A stretch of 64,000 bases of DNA, taken from the NCBI RefSeq assembly GCF_921292975.1, contig NZ_CAKLCM010000002.1:1240001-1304000 (forward strand), written 5' to 3'. The stretch is from Vibrio hippocampi. GTDB taxonomy: Bacteria > Pseudomonadota > Gammaproteobacteria > Enterobacterales > Vibrionaceae. A program made the translations under genes and the position numbers. The first letter of the stretch is position 1; each line of letters starts with the position of its first letter. The notes under the pieces are model-generated. The model did no database searches. It saw nothing but the letters and a program-made list of their open reading frames with translations, and was not told the DNA's origin. Shown in pieces: positions 44,369-52,315 of the stretch.

Positions 44369-44484
44369 TAACAGCAATTTTTCTTTACAGTAACTTTTCC
44401 TAACAATAATCTCCTTTAGCAACGATTTCTCTTAACAACAGTTTCTCTTAACAACAGTTTCTCTTAAAAACTGTTTCTCTTAAA
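44369..44484. repeat. Degenerate 16-bp tandem repeat
   Basis: About seven units following TAACAACAGTTTCTCT. The two at about 44434-44465 are identical, flanking units differ by a few bases, and those farthest left are strongly diverged. The array lies between the stop of the RutR-like gene and the promoter of the chemoreceptor gene. This graded decay is typical of an array growing at one end. Confidence 0.8.
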
Positions 44485-44494
44485 AACAATGAAA

Positions 44495-45136
44495 TTACAC
44501 TAACCCCAACCCACTCAATACCATTTGCACCGTAAACTCTTCGGCTTCAGCAAACTCTTGCTCGGTGAGAGGTTGGCCGTTTAACAAGCCAATTTCTGTA
44601 TCAAAATCGGCATAAAATTGGGTGGTTCCCCAAATCATAAACAGCAGATACAGCGGTTCGATGGCACGCAATTTCCCTTCATCAATCCATTGCTGAATAA
44701 CCGCGGACTTCTGTTTACTCCAACTGATCATCGGGCGCTCTAGAATATCCTTCACATTGGGCGCACCTTGGATAATTTCCATAGCAAAAATCTTTGATTC
44801 CATCGGATGGGTGCGGCTATAGCGCATTTTTTCGCGAATATAGTTGCCAATCACCAGCGCGGGTTCTTGTTCGCGATGTTGCTCCGAAAATCCTTGATTC
44901 CACATATCCATGATGTCGCTTAACAGCGCCTTATAGAGTCCCGTTTTTGACTTGAAGTAATATAAAATATTGGCTTTAGGGAGTTCGACTCTATCGGCGA
45001 TCGCCTGAACCGATGTGCCTTTAAATCCATGCCTCACAAATTCTTGAGCAGCGGCGCTGAGAATTCGCTGTTGATTTTTCTTGCGTATCGCGCCTGTGGT
45101 TTCTGTTTTGTCCTTCGATTTCGATACCGTGGTCAC
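44495..45136 (-). CDS. RutR-like TetR regulator of purine uptake and catabolism
   Basis: A 213-residue TetR protein. The helix-turn-helix is TSVQAIADRVELPKANILYY (about residues 40-60). The C-terminal domain resembles RutR of Escherichia coli: IREKMRYSRTHPMESKIFAM followed by EIIQGAP, and later LLFMIWGTTQFYADF. RutR senses uracil and thymine and binds TTGACCA-N2-TGGTCAA; sites of closely similar form are at 45345, 49522 and 50767, in front of the transporter and xanthine dehydrogenase genes. It is therefore the likely local regulator, with a purine or pyrimidine base as effector (inference). It is divergent from the transporter ATPase gene. Confidence 0.88.
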   Translation of the reverse strand: MTTVSKSKDKTETTGAIRKKNQQRILSAAAQEFVRHGFKGTSVQAIADRVELPKANILYYFKSKTGLYKALLSDIMDMWNQGFSEQHREQEPALVIGNYIREKMRYSRTHPMESKIFAMEIIQGAPNVKDILERPMISWSKQKSAVIQQWIDEGKLRAIEPLYLLFMIWGTTQFYADFDTEIGLLNGQPLTEQEFAEAEEFTVQMVLSGLGLV

Positions 45137-45344
45137 TATCGATCCTCATCCTTGTTTCTAATCACCCAATAACTCTTTCTTTACATTCAGCAATCTCAAC
45201 CAAACTGTCAAGCAGAAAAGTACCTTGTCATATTGAGGTTTGCCCAAGAGCACGACGCACTAACATGGCGCAGTTGCACTATAAAGCCACCATAAGTTGC
45301 AACCAAATAGACACATATTGACAACAAAGCCAATAACTCAGCTT

Positions 45345-45364
45345 TCTTGAACACTTGGTCAGGT
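45345..45364. promoter_or_regulatory. Operator-like site 1, before the purine transporter operon
   Basis: The right half TGGTCAGGT is perfect; the left half TCTTGAACA matches ACCTGACCA at 6 of 9 positions. It lies in the space between the RutR-like gene and the transporter ATPase gene. The sequence continues GGTTATTGCA, very like GGTTTTTGCA after site 2. Confidence 0.55.
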
Positions 45365-45506
45365 TATTGCATTGATAATCGGATTCACTGTTTTTATCAC
45401 TTTATTTTTACCACCTTATTTTTATCACTAATGTAAATATCGCCAAATATTACAACGACAATATCAATCAGCCCCTATTTGGCAGGCATAAAGGAAGATG
45501 CTCAAC

Positions 45507-47093
45507 ATGAAGAAAACACCCTTGCTAGAACTCTGGAACGTAAGCAAAATGTTTCCAGGTGTGATAGCAAATGACAAAGTTAACCTTAAATTACATCAAG
45601 GAGAGATACTGGCGCTGCTCGGTGAAAATGGTGCCGGTAAATCCACCTTAGTGAAGATGATCTATGGAGTGAACCGCCCAGATAAAGGCGCTATTTTGTG
45701 GAACAACCAAGAGGTGACGATCACTTCTCCTAATCAAGCTCGCGCTATGGGCATTGGCATGGTTTTCCAGCACTTTTCGGTGTTTGAAACCCTGACGGTT
45801 CAGGAGAATATTGAACTGGGGTTGGATAAAAGCTTTGTCGACCAAATTGATGATCTGCGCCAACGTATCCTAGACATCAGCTCTAAATACCAACTGCATG
45901 TTGATCCCGACCGCTATGTACACAGCCTAAGTATTGGCGAACGTCAACGACTCGAAATCCTACGCTGCTTAATTCAACAGGTAAAACTGCTAATATTAGA
46001 TGAACCGACTTCGGTTCTGACACCGCAGGAGGTCGCCGGTCTATTTCGAGTGCTTAAGAGTCTCGCGACTGAGGGATGTAGCATCATGTTTATCAGTCAC
46101 AAGTTAAAGGAAGTCACCGAACTCTGTGACCGCGCAGTCATCCTCCGCGGTGGGAAAGTCAGCGGCGAATGTACGCCTGCCAATGAAACTCCCGATTCTA
46201 TTGCTCGCATGATGGTCGGCAGCGACGCCGAACTGTCAGAGAGTTATTCCAAACAGTTGACGGATCGGGCTCTATTTTCCACCGAAAATCTGACGCTAGC
46301 GCCCTCTCACCCATTTGGCTGCGGGCTCACCAACGTAACCTTACAACTGAACGCCGGAGAAATTTTGGGAATCGCCGGCGTGGCGGGGAATGGGCAAGAA
46401 GATTTATTGCAGGCACTCAGTGGCGAAGATACCCGAGCCAAAGCCGACACCATTCTCTTCAACAATCAAGCTGTCGGCGACCAAAATGCGTCTACACGAC
46501 GTAACATGGGCATGGCGTATGTTCCCGCGGATCGTCTGGGTCATGGCGCTGTCCCTGAGATGAGTCTGACGGATAATACGCTGCTTACTCATTCCGATAG
46601 CCTGACTCAATTTAGCTTCATCCTCAAAGATAAGCTGCGCACACTCGCCGATAAGATCATTAGTGACAACAAGGTGAAGTGTCATAACCAAACCTCTCAA
46701 GCCAAAAGTCTCTCAGGAGGCAATCTACAAAAATTCATTATTGGACGTGAAGTGGAACAAGCGCCCACAGTACTGATCTGCGCTCACCCAACATGGGGCG
46801 TCGACATTGGTGCCGCCAGTGCTATCCATCGCCAATTGATTGCGCTCCGTAATGCCGGCGCTGCGGTGCTGGTTATCTCAGAAGACATTGATGAACTGTT
46901 TGTTATTTGTGACCGTATGGCGGCACTTTATGAAGGCAGATTATCGCCAACGGTCGCGACCGAAGCGACCAACATCGAACAAATCGGTAAGTGGATCGCT
47001 GGTAGCTTTATTGATACAGAAAACGCTATTGATAGAAAAGACGCTATTGATAACCAGAACAACATTAACAGCAAGGAGGTCACTCATGCTTAA
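45507..47093 (+). CDS. Nucleoside/purine ABC transporter ATPase (two ABC domains)
   Basis: About 528 residues with two nucleotide-binding domains, as in ribose and BMP-type nucleoside transporters. Domain 1: Walker A GENGAGKST, signature LSIGERQRL, Walker B LLILDEPTSVL. Domain 2: GVAGNGQED in place of Walker A, LSGGNLQKF, ICAHPTWGVDIGA; the missing lysine in the second site is normal for the family. AAGGAAG is well placed for the ATG at 45507; an ATG at 45498 is only 2 bases from it. The C terminus has a hexapeptide repeat (47007-47058). It overlaps the next gene by 8 bases. Confidence 0.9.
   Translation: MKKTPLLELWNVSKMFPGVIANDKVNLKLHQGEILALLGENGAGKSTLVKMIYGVNRPDKGAILWNNQEVTITSPNQARAMGIGMVFQHFSVFETLTVQENIELGLDKSFVDQIDDLRQRILDISSKYQLHVDPDRYVHSLSIGERQRLEILRCLIQQVKLLILDEPTSVLTPQEVAGLFRVLKSLATEGCSIMFISHKLKEVTELCDRAVILRGGKVSGECTPANETPDSIARMMVGSDAELSESYSKQLTDRALFSTENLTLAPSHPFGCGLTNVTLQLNAGEILGIAGVAGNGQEDLLQALSGEDTRAKADTILFNNQAVGDQNASTRRNMGMAYVPADRLGHGAVPEMSLTDNTLLTHSDSLTQFSFILKDKLRTLADKIISDNKVKCHNQTSQAKSLSGGNLQKFIIGREVEQAPTVLICAHPTWGVDIGAASAIHRQLIALRNAGAAVLVISEDIDELFVICDRMAALYEGRLSPTVATEATNIEQIGKWIAGSFIDTENAIDRKDAIDNQNNINSKEVTHA
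47007..47058. repeat. In-frame 18-bp tandem repeat at the ATPase C terminus
   Basis: ATTGATA recurs at 47010, 47028 and 47046, exactly 18 bases apart, with the 12-mer ACGCTATTGATA identical in the last two units. In protein this gives FIDTEN-AIDRKD-AIDNQN-NINSKE, an unstructured-looking tail just before the overlap with the permease gene. Confidence 0.8.
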
Positions 47094-48222
47094 AGTGCAA
47101 CCTCGTATCCAAAGCTCAAAAACGATGGCTTGGTTTTCACCGCTGATCGCCATTGCCCTCACCGCTTTAGTGTCTGGGATCATGTTTACTCTGCTCGATA
47201 TCAGCCCCATCAAAGCATTTGAAGTGTTTATCCTACAACCGATTGGCGACGCTTATAATCTGGGCGAGTTAATGGTGAAAGCAACGCCTTTGATGTTATG
47301 CGCTATCGGCTTGGCACTCTGCTATCGTGCCAATATATGGAATATAGGGGCAGAGGGACAACTGTTAGTCGGCGCGGTCGTCGCGAGTGCCATTGCGATT
47401 CAAGCGCATGACGAAAGCAGCGGTATGTTACTGCTGTCGCTGGTCGGTGGCATCGGCGCTGGAATGTGTTGGGCGGCGATCCCAACGCTATTAAATCGCT
47501 TATTTCACACCAATCTTATCCTTACCACCATCATGCTCAATTATATCGGTTTGTATATCCTGTTGTGGGCGGTGCACGGTCCGTTAGCGGATCCTCAAGG
47601 ATTTGGGTTCCCCGAATCCGTAATGTTTGCCGACAGTGTATTGCTACCGACGCTGATGGATGAAGGACGCGCCTCAATCAGCATCGTGATCGCCATTATC
47701 ATTGCCATCGTAGCGGGCGTGCTGCTGTTTAAAACCCTACCCGGCTTTCAGTTACGTGTCTTTGGCGAGGACCAAGCAGCGGCGCGTTATGCTGGATTTA
47801 GTTCGAGTAAAATTGTCTGGATGGTGATGCTTTTTTCCGGCGCTCTTGCTGGATTAGCGGGCGCAGCGGAGGTCACAGGACCCATCGGTCAGTTAATTCC
47901 ATCCGTCTCACCGGGTTATGGTTATGCCGCGATCATCGTTGCCTACCTTGGACGACTCAATCCATTTGGCATCATCTTGTCAGCGCTGTTTATGGGCACC
48001 TTATATATGGGCGGTGATTTAGCACAGATAGAACTGGGGATGCCAACCGCAATCACGGGCTTATTCCAAGGCACCTTACTGTTCTTCCTGCTTGCTTGTG
48101 ATTTTCTGGTTTACTACCGCATCACAATTGTGCCGCGTGGAAACCATAACAACCAGCAATCCCAACAACGCGAACCTATGCCCGAACTCGAACCCAAAAG
48201 CACACAACAAGGAGCGGTGTAA
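47086..48222 (+). CDS. Nucleoside/purine ABC transporter permease 1
   Basis: A 378-residue inner-membrane permease of the BPD_transp_2 group. AAGGAGGT lies 5 bases before the ATG at 47086, so the gene overlaps the ATPase stop by 8 bases. It shows the family's GLALCYRANIWNIGAEGQLL and GFQLRVFGEDQAAARYAGFS stretches and about ten membrane helices; the tail is hydrophilic (NNQQSQQREPMPELEPKSTQ). It forms the channel with the second permease, whose start overlaps its stop by one base. Confidence 0.92.
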   Translation: MLKVQPRIQSSKTMAWFSPLIAIALTALVSGIMFTLLDISPIKAFEVFILQPIGDAYNLGELMVKATPLMLCAIGLALCYRANIWNIGAEGQLLVGAVVASAIAIQAHDESSGMLLLSLVGGIGAGMCWAAIPTLLNRLFHTNLILTTIMLNYIGLYILLWAVHGPLADPQGFGFPESVMFADSVLLPTLMDEGRASISIVIAIIIAIVAGVLLFKTLPGFQLRVFGEDQAAARYAGFSSSKIVWMVMLFSGALAGLAGAAEVTGPIGQLIPSVSPGYGYAAIIVAYLGRLNPFGIILSALFMGTLYMGGDLAQIELGMPTAITGLFQGTLLFFLLACDFLVYYRITIVPRGNHNNQQSQQREPMPELEPKSTQQGAV

Positions 48223-49151
48223 TGGACCTGCTATTAATTCAACAAATCTTGGTCGCAGCACTGAAAACTGGCACTCCTCTCCTGCTTATTGCACTTGGTG
48301 AGTTAATTTGCGAAAAATCCGGCGTGCTTAACCTCGGACAAGAAGGCATGATGCTGATGGGCGCGATGGCAGGTTTTGCCGGCGCTTATTACAGCGGTCA
48401 CCTATTTCTTGGGATTAGTCTGGCGATCATGGCAGGCATGGCAATGGCTTTATTGTTCGCAGCCCTATCTCTGTCGCTCAACACCAATCAAGTCGCAACA
48501 GGATTAGCGCTCACCATCTTTGGTACCGGCTTAAGTTCGTTCTTAGGCAGCGGGCTCGTTGGCTCAACCTTATCCGGTTTTCAGCCCATTGCTATTCCCT
48601 TGTTAAGTGATATTCCAATACTCGGAGCACTGCTGTTTAACCAAGATATTCTGATCTACGCCAGCTTTGTCATTGTGGTCTTAGCTTGGTACGTGATGAA
48701 CAAAACCCGAGTGGGTCTGACGCTACGTGCGGTTGGCGAAAACCCACACTCTGCCAACGCTCTGGGTATCAATGTGATCAAAGTGCGCTACCTCGCCACC
48801 CTATTCGGCGGCGCAATGGCGGGTTTAGCCGGAGCCTATATGTCACTGGCCTACACGCCAATGTGGATGGAAAACATGACCGCAGGTCGAGGTTGGATTG
48901 CATTGGCACTGGTGGTGTTTGCTTCTTGGCGTATTGGCTTTCTGGCTTTGGGGGCATACTTGTTCGGCTTCGCCTCAATCCTACACCTTGTGATGCAAGG
49001 CTTCGGTTTTGATATTTCACCAAACCTACTCGCCATGACCCCTTATGTCGCCACCATCGCCGTTATGGTGATCATCAGCTCCAACGCCCTCAAGCAAAAA
49101 TTGGCAACGCCTATGAGCTTGGGTAAGCCATTCGATCCTAAGTTGCATTAA
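48222..49151 (+). CDS. Nucleoside/purine ABC transporter permease 2
   Basis: A 309-residue inner-membrane permease, smaller partner of the preceding gene. Family blocks: GELICEKSGVLNLGQEGMML near residue 25 and GLTLRAVGENPHSANALGIN near 165. AAGGAG lies 7 bases before the ATG. The transporter unit may end here, as nearly 480 bases follow before the binding-protein gene. Confidence 0.92.
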   Translation: MDLLLIQQILVAALKTGTPLLLIALGELICEKSGVLNLGQEGMMLMGAMAGFAGAYYSGHLFLGISLAIMAGMAMALLFAALSLSLNTNQVATGLALTIFGTGLSSFLGSGLVGSTLSGFQPIAIPLLSDIPILGALLFNQDILIYASFVIVVLAWYVMNKTRVGLTLRAVGENPHSANALGINVIKVRYLATLFGGAMAGLAGAYMSLAYTPMWMENMTAGRGWIALALVVFASWRIGFLALGAYLFGFASILHLVMQGFGFDISPNLLAMTPYVATIAVMVIISSNALKQKLATPMSLGKPFDPKLH

Positions 49152-49228
49152 ATGCAAACTGGGTTGACCCAAAAGGTGGGGGGTACTGTCAAAGCGGCTT
49201 CATGAAGTTCTGTGGTCGCGGATGGTAG

Positions 49229-49248
49229 ATCCCTTCCTTCGAAGGGAT
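49229..49248. repeat. Short GATCCCTTC-type stem-loop
   Basis: ATCCCTTC and GAAGGGAT pair perfectly around CTTC, followed by GACGG. This 'GATCCC..CTTC..GGGATGACG' layout is a common dispersed intergenic element in many bacteria. It follows the permease gene and may act as an mRNA end structure. Confidence 0.5.
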
Positions 49249-49292
49249 GACGGTGTGTGAGGGATTGACCGAATCAAGAGAGCCTTTCCTAA

Positions 49293-49320
49293 CACCTAAA
49301 ACCTAAAACCTAACAACCTA
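49293..49320. repeat. Short 7-bp tandem repeat (CCTAAAA)
   Basis: CACCTAAAACCTAAAACCTA, then ACAACCTA: about three and a half units of CCTAAAA. It has the same period and a related CCTA core to the long CACCTAG satellite at 3331. Confidence 0.6.
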
Positions 49321-49521
49321 ATCCCCCCCTCCTTTTCGCTAAACGAACAAAATCAGTGCAATGCCCAACAACCGTGCGTTAATAAGATGTAAAACATCAA
49401 CAAAGCATTCCCTTACCACACCTTATCGCTTCATTTACCCAACCTACCCAGCACATTAACAGCACCGCAACACTTGTCTCACAAAGGTTTCAACAAGTGG
49501 CTGATGAAATAATCAGAAAAA

Positions 49522-49541
49522 ACACGACCAATTGGTCAGGT
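49522..49541. promoter_or_regulatory. Operator-like site 2, before the BMP gene
   Basis: ACACGACCA-AT-TGGTCAGGT: the right half is perfect, the left half 7 of 9, and the centre GACCAATTGGTC is a full palindrome nearly identical to the RutR box core. It lies 87 bases before the binding-protein start. Confidence 0.65.
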
Positions 49542-49627
49542 TTTTGCAATTACTTCCATTAACTCAACAACCAGCAGCTTTCCTAAACAAAGAACTGCTA
49601 CCCAAAACAATGAAAATGGAGAGTTTC

Positions 49628-50704
49628 ATGAAACTTAAAACATGGATGAAAGCGACGGCGCTGTCAGTGTCCGCGCTATTTTCTGCCTCAACCTTGGCAG
49701 AAGAACCACTCAAAGTCGGCTTCGTATACGTCGGTCCGGTCGGCGATCATGGCTGGAGTTACGAGCATGACCAAGGTCGTAAAGAACTAGAGCAACATTA
49801 TGGGGGCAAAGTTGAAACCACCTATGTTGAAAATGTGCCAGAAGGTGCTGATGCAGAGCGTGTTATCACTCAGCTCGCTAAGTCCGGTCACGATTTAATT
49901 TTCACCACCTCTTTTGGCTTTATGAACCCGACCATCAAAGTGGCTAAGCGTTTCCCTAACGTTAAGTTTGAACACGCGACTGGTTACAAACGTTCGAAAA
50001 ACGTCTCGACCTACACCTTACGCACCTACGAAAGCCGCTATGTTTCTGGTGTTGCCGCTGGTATGGCGACCAAAACCAACACCATCGGTTACATTGCCTC
50101 ATTCCCTATTCCCGAAGTGATTCGTGATATCAATGCGGTTTATATGGGCGCGAAAAGCGTCAATCCGGATGTAAAGATCAAAATCGTTTGGGTAAACACT
50201 TGGTATGACCCGGGGAAAGAGTCAGATGCAGCAAACGCATTGATGGACCAAGGGGTCGATATCATGCTGCAACATACAGATAGCCCAGCGCCCCTTATTG
50301 CGGCGGAAAAGCGCGGGGTGATGGGAATTGGTCAAGCCTCAGATATGAGTCAGTTTGCACCAAAATCTCATATGTTCTCAGTACGTGATGTGTGGGGACC
50401 TCATTATATTCGCAGTGCTAAAGAGGTGATGGATAAAGATTGGCAACCAGAGAACTTCTGGGGGGGCTTCAAGGATGACATTCTGCAGATTGTATCCATC
50501 AACCCAAGCTTACCCGCAGATTTGCAGCAAGCGATCCAAACAAGCCATGCTCAGATCAAATCTGGCGAGTTCCACCCATTCACTGGACCACTGAAAGACA
50601 ACACTGGTAAAGAGGTGGTTGCCGCAGGTTACACCCTAACGGATAACGAACTAGCAGCCATTAACTGGTATGTCGAGGGTATCGACGCAACGATCCCTAA
50701 TTAG
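49628..50704 (+). CDS. BMP-family nucleoside/purine-binding protein
   Basis: A 358-residue periplasmic binding protein of the PnrA/BmpA (Med lipoprotein) family. The ATG at 49628 has GGAGAG just upstream and starts a standard signal peptide (MKLKTWMKATALSVSALFSA, cleaved after STLA before EEPLKVGFV). An upstream in-frame start would place the operator inside the gene. Family features: GFVYVGPVGDHGWSYEHDQG near the N terminus and SDMSQFAPKSHMFSVRDVWG in the middle. It has no lipobox cysteine, so it is freely periplasmic, as in other Gram-negative members. It serves the ATPase/permease genes upstream and has its own promoter with an operator. Confidence 0.92.
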   Translation: MKLKTWMKATALSVSALFSASTLAEEPLKVGFVYVGPVGDHGWSYEHDQGRKELEQHYGGKVETTYVENVPEGADAERVITQLAKSGHDLIFTTSFGFMNPTIKVAKRFPNVKFEHATGYKRSKNVSTYTLRTYESRYVSGVAAGMATKTNTIGYIASFPIPEVIRDINAVYMGAKSVNPDVKIKIVWVNTWYDPGKESDAANALMDQGVDIMLQHTDSPAPLIAAEKRGVMGIGQASDMSQFAPKSHMFSVRDVWGPHYIRSAKEVMDKDWQPENFWGGFKDDILQIVSINPSLPADLQQAIQTSHAQIKSGEFHPFTGPLKDNTGKEVVAAGYTLTDNELAAINWYVEGIDATIPN

Positions 50705-50713
50705 ACCCCGCTT

Positions 50714-50758
50714 AGACCTGCTCAATCGGCTTAGTTGTCGACCAGCAGGTCTTTTTTT
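50714..50758 (+). terminator. Rho-independent terminator after the BMP gene
   Basis: AGACCTGCT and AGCAGGTCT form a perfect 9-bp stem around a 21-base loop, followed by a run of seven T. It isolates the following xdh operon. Confidence 0.88.
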
Positions 50759-50766
50759 GATCCATA

Positions 50767-50786
50767 ACCTGACCATTTAGACAGGT
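50767..50786. promoter_or_regulatory. Operator-like site 3, before xdhA
   Basis: ACCTGACCA-TT-TAGACAGGT: the left half is perfect, the right half 7 of 9. It lies about 80 bases before the xdhA start, just after the terminator of the BMP gene. Confidence 0.6.
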
Positions 50787-50816
50787 TTTGTCAGCCGAAA
50801 AGTAACCATAAAAATA

Positions 50817-50840
50817 ATCATATAACTCATCATATAACTA
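50817..50840. repeat. 12-bp direct duplication in the xdhA leader
   Basis: ATCATATAACTC is followed at once by ATCATATAACTA. It lies between the operator at 50767 and the xdhA ribosome site. Confidence 0.65.
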
Positions 50841-50867
50841 ACGAGTTAAATAGCGACAGAGGAAGTG

Positions 50868-52280
50868 ATGTTAGAACTCATGATCAATGATCAGTTGGTG
50901 GAGATAGACTATGCCGCGCCTGACCGCATGCTACTCAACTACCTGAGAGAACAGCAAGGGCTTATCGGCTCAAAGGAAGGCTGCGCAAGTGGTGATTGTG
51001 GTGCCTGTACGGTTGTTATGGTGGATATGGAGCAGAACCACGAACTACGTTATCGCCAGATCAACGCCTGTATTACTCCGCTTAACGCTCTGCATGGCAA
51101 GCAGATCATTACTGTTGAGCACTTAAAACAGAACGGAGAGTTGCACCCCGTGCAAAAAGCCGTGGTCGAGAAACACGGCACTCAGTGCGGTTTCTGTACT
51201 CCGGGGATTGTGATGTCACTGTACGCCCTGTCGAAACAGAAACAACCACCCAACAACCCCGCCGACTTTCTTGCTGGCAACCTGTGCCGCTGCACCGGTT
51301 ATGGACCACTGATTGAAGCGGCTCAAGCGATCGCTGGCGTCGATTACTACGACCCTGCACAAGCCAACGAGGATGACATTAAGGCTTGGATATTAAGTTG
51401 CGATAAACAACAAACCGTTAATTACCTGAAACCCACTAACCGTCAAGAATTGGCTCAAGCCAAGCAACAAATGCCCAATGCCACGCTGCTAACCGGTGCG
51501 ACCGATTTAGCACTGGAAGTCACACAACAATTAAAAAACATTCCACAGATTATTGACCTCTCTGAGGTAGAAGAACTGATGACCATCAGTGAAACCAGCA
51601 CCGGTTGGCGTATCGGTGCTGCGGTGCCTCTTTATCAAGTTCATGAGTTTATGCGTCAACACTTTCCAAGCACCGATGAGGTGATCGAGCGCTTAGGCAG
51701 CCTGACGATTCGTCACCGTGCCACATTAGGTGGCAGCTTAGGTCACGCCTCTCCTATCGGCGATATTGCCCCCTTGCTCATCAGCTTAAACGGCAAAATA
51801 GAGATCGATAACGGTCACAAGACCCAGCTTCACGCGCCGCAAGACTATATTACGGGCTATCGCGAAACCTTAATTCAGCCTGACCAGTGGATCAGTGCCA
51901 TCCATATTCCTCGTTTAGCCCCAAATCAAAAACACGCTATTTACAAGGTGAGTAAACGCTACGAAGACGATATTGCGACGGTTGTGTTAGCGCTCAATAT
52001 GACCATCGACAGCGACAACCGCGTTAAGCACTGCATCCTTTCGGCGGGTGGTATTGCCGCTAAATCGGTGCGTTTAACCGAGCTAGAGCAGCTATTTATC
52101 GGTCGTCCTTTCACCCAGTTGCTAGTGCGCAAAGTGAAAGCGGTGGTGCCTGAGGTGATTCATCCTCTCTCCGATGTTCGAGGTAGCGCACAGTACCGAG
52201 TGCAGTTAATTCAGAACCTGATTCAACGCTTCTATTTTGAGTGCCACCAACTTTCGACGAGGCTGACTGACCATGCGTAA
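50868..52280 (+). CDS. xdhA: Xanthine dehydrogenase, FeS/FAD subunit
   Basis: A 470-residue subunit joining the [2Fe-2S] and FAD domains. The first cluster uses C39, C44 and C47 (GCASGDCGAC); the second is in GTQCGFCTPGI and NLCRCTGYGP. The FAD domain follows, with LTGATDLALEVTQQL and TIRHRATLGGSLGHASPIGD. The start is the ATG at 50868 behind AGAGGA; a GTG one codon earlier is also in frame. With XdhB it oxidises hypoxanthine to xanthine and then urate, passing electrons to NAD. Its stop codon lies inside the repeat that carries the xdhB start. Confidence 0.94.
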   Translation: MLELMINDQLVEIDYAAPDRMLLNYLREQQGLIGSKEGCASGDCGACTVVMVDMEQNHELRYRQINACITPLNALHGKQIITVEHLKQNGELHPVQKAVVEKHGTQCGFCTPGIVMSLYALSKQKQPPNNPADFLAGNLCRCTGYGPLIEAAQAIAGVDYYDPAQANEDDIKAWILSCDKQQTVNYLKPTNRQELAQAKQQMPNATLLTGATDLALEVTQQLKNIPQIIDLSEVEELMTISETSTGWRIGAAVPLYQVHEFMRQHFPSTDEVIERLGSLTIRHRATLGGSLGHASPIGDIAPLLISLNGKIEIDNGHKTQLHAPQDYITGYRETLIQPDQWISAIHIPRLAPNQKHAIYKVSKRYEDDIATVVLALNMTIDSDNRVKHCILSAGGIAAKSVRLTELEQLFIGRPFTQLLVRKVKAVVPEVIHPLSDVRGSAQYRVQLIQNLIQRFYFECHQLSTRLTDHA

Positions 52281-52315
52281 ATTAACCATGCGTAAATTAA
52301 CCACGCGTAAACTAA
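52271..52315. repeat. 15-bp tandem repeat spanning the xdhA stop and xdhB start
   Basis: CCATGCGTAAATTAA occurs twice exactly and a third time as CCACGCGTAAACTAA. The first copy contains both the xdhA stop (TAA at 52278) and the first xdhB start (ATG at 52273); the second gives another in-frame ATG at 52288. The protein begins MRKLTMRKLTTRKLTT as a result. Confidence 0.92.

Noticed and set aside
45507..47093. Missing Walker A lysine in the second ATPase domain as a defect
   Set aside because: Degenerate second nucleotide sites are normal in two-domain sugar/nucleoside ABC ATPases.
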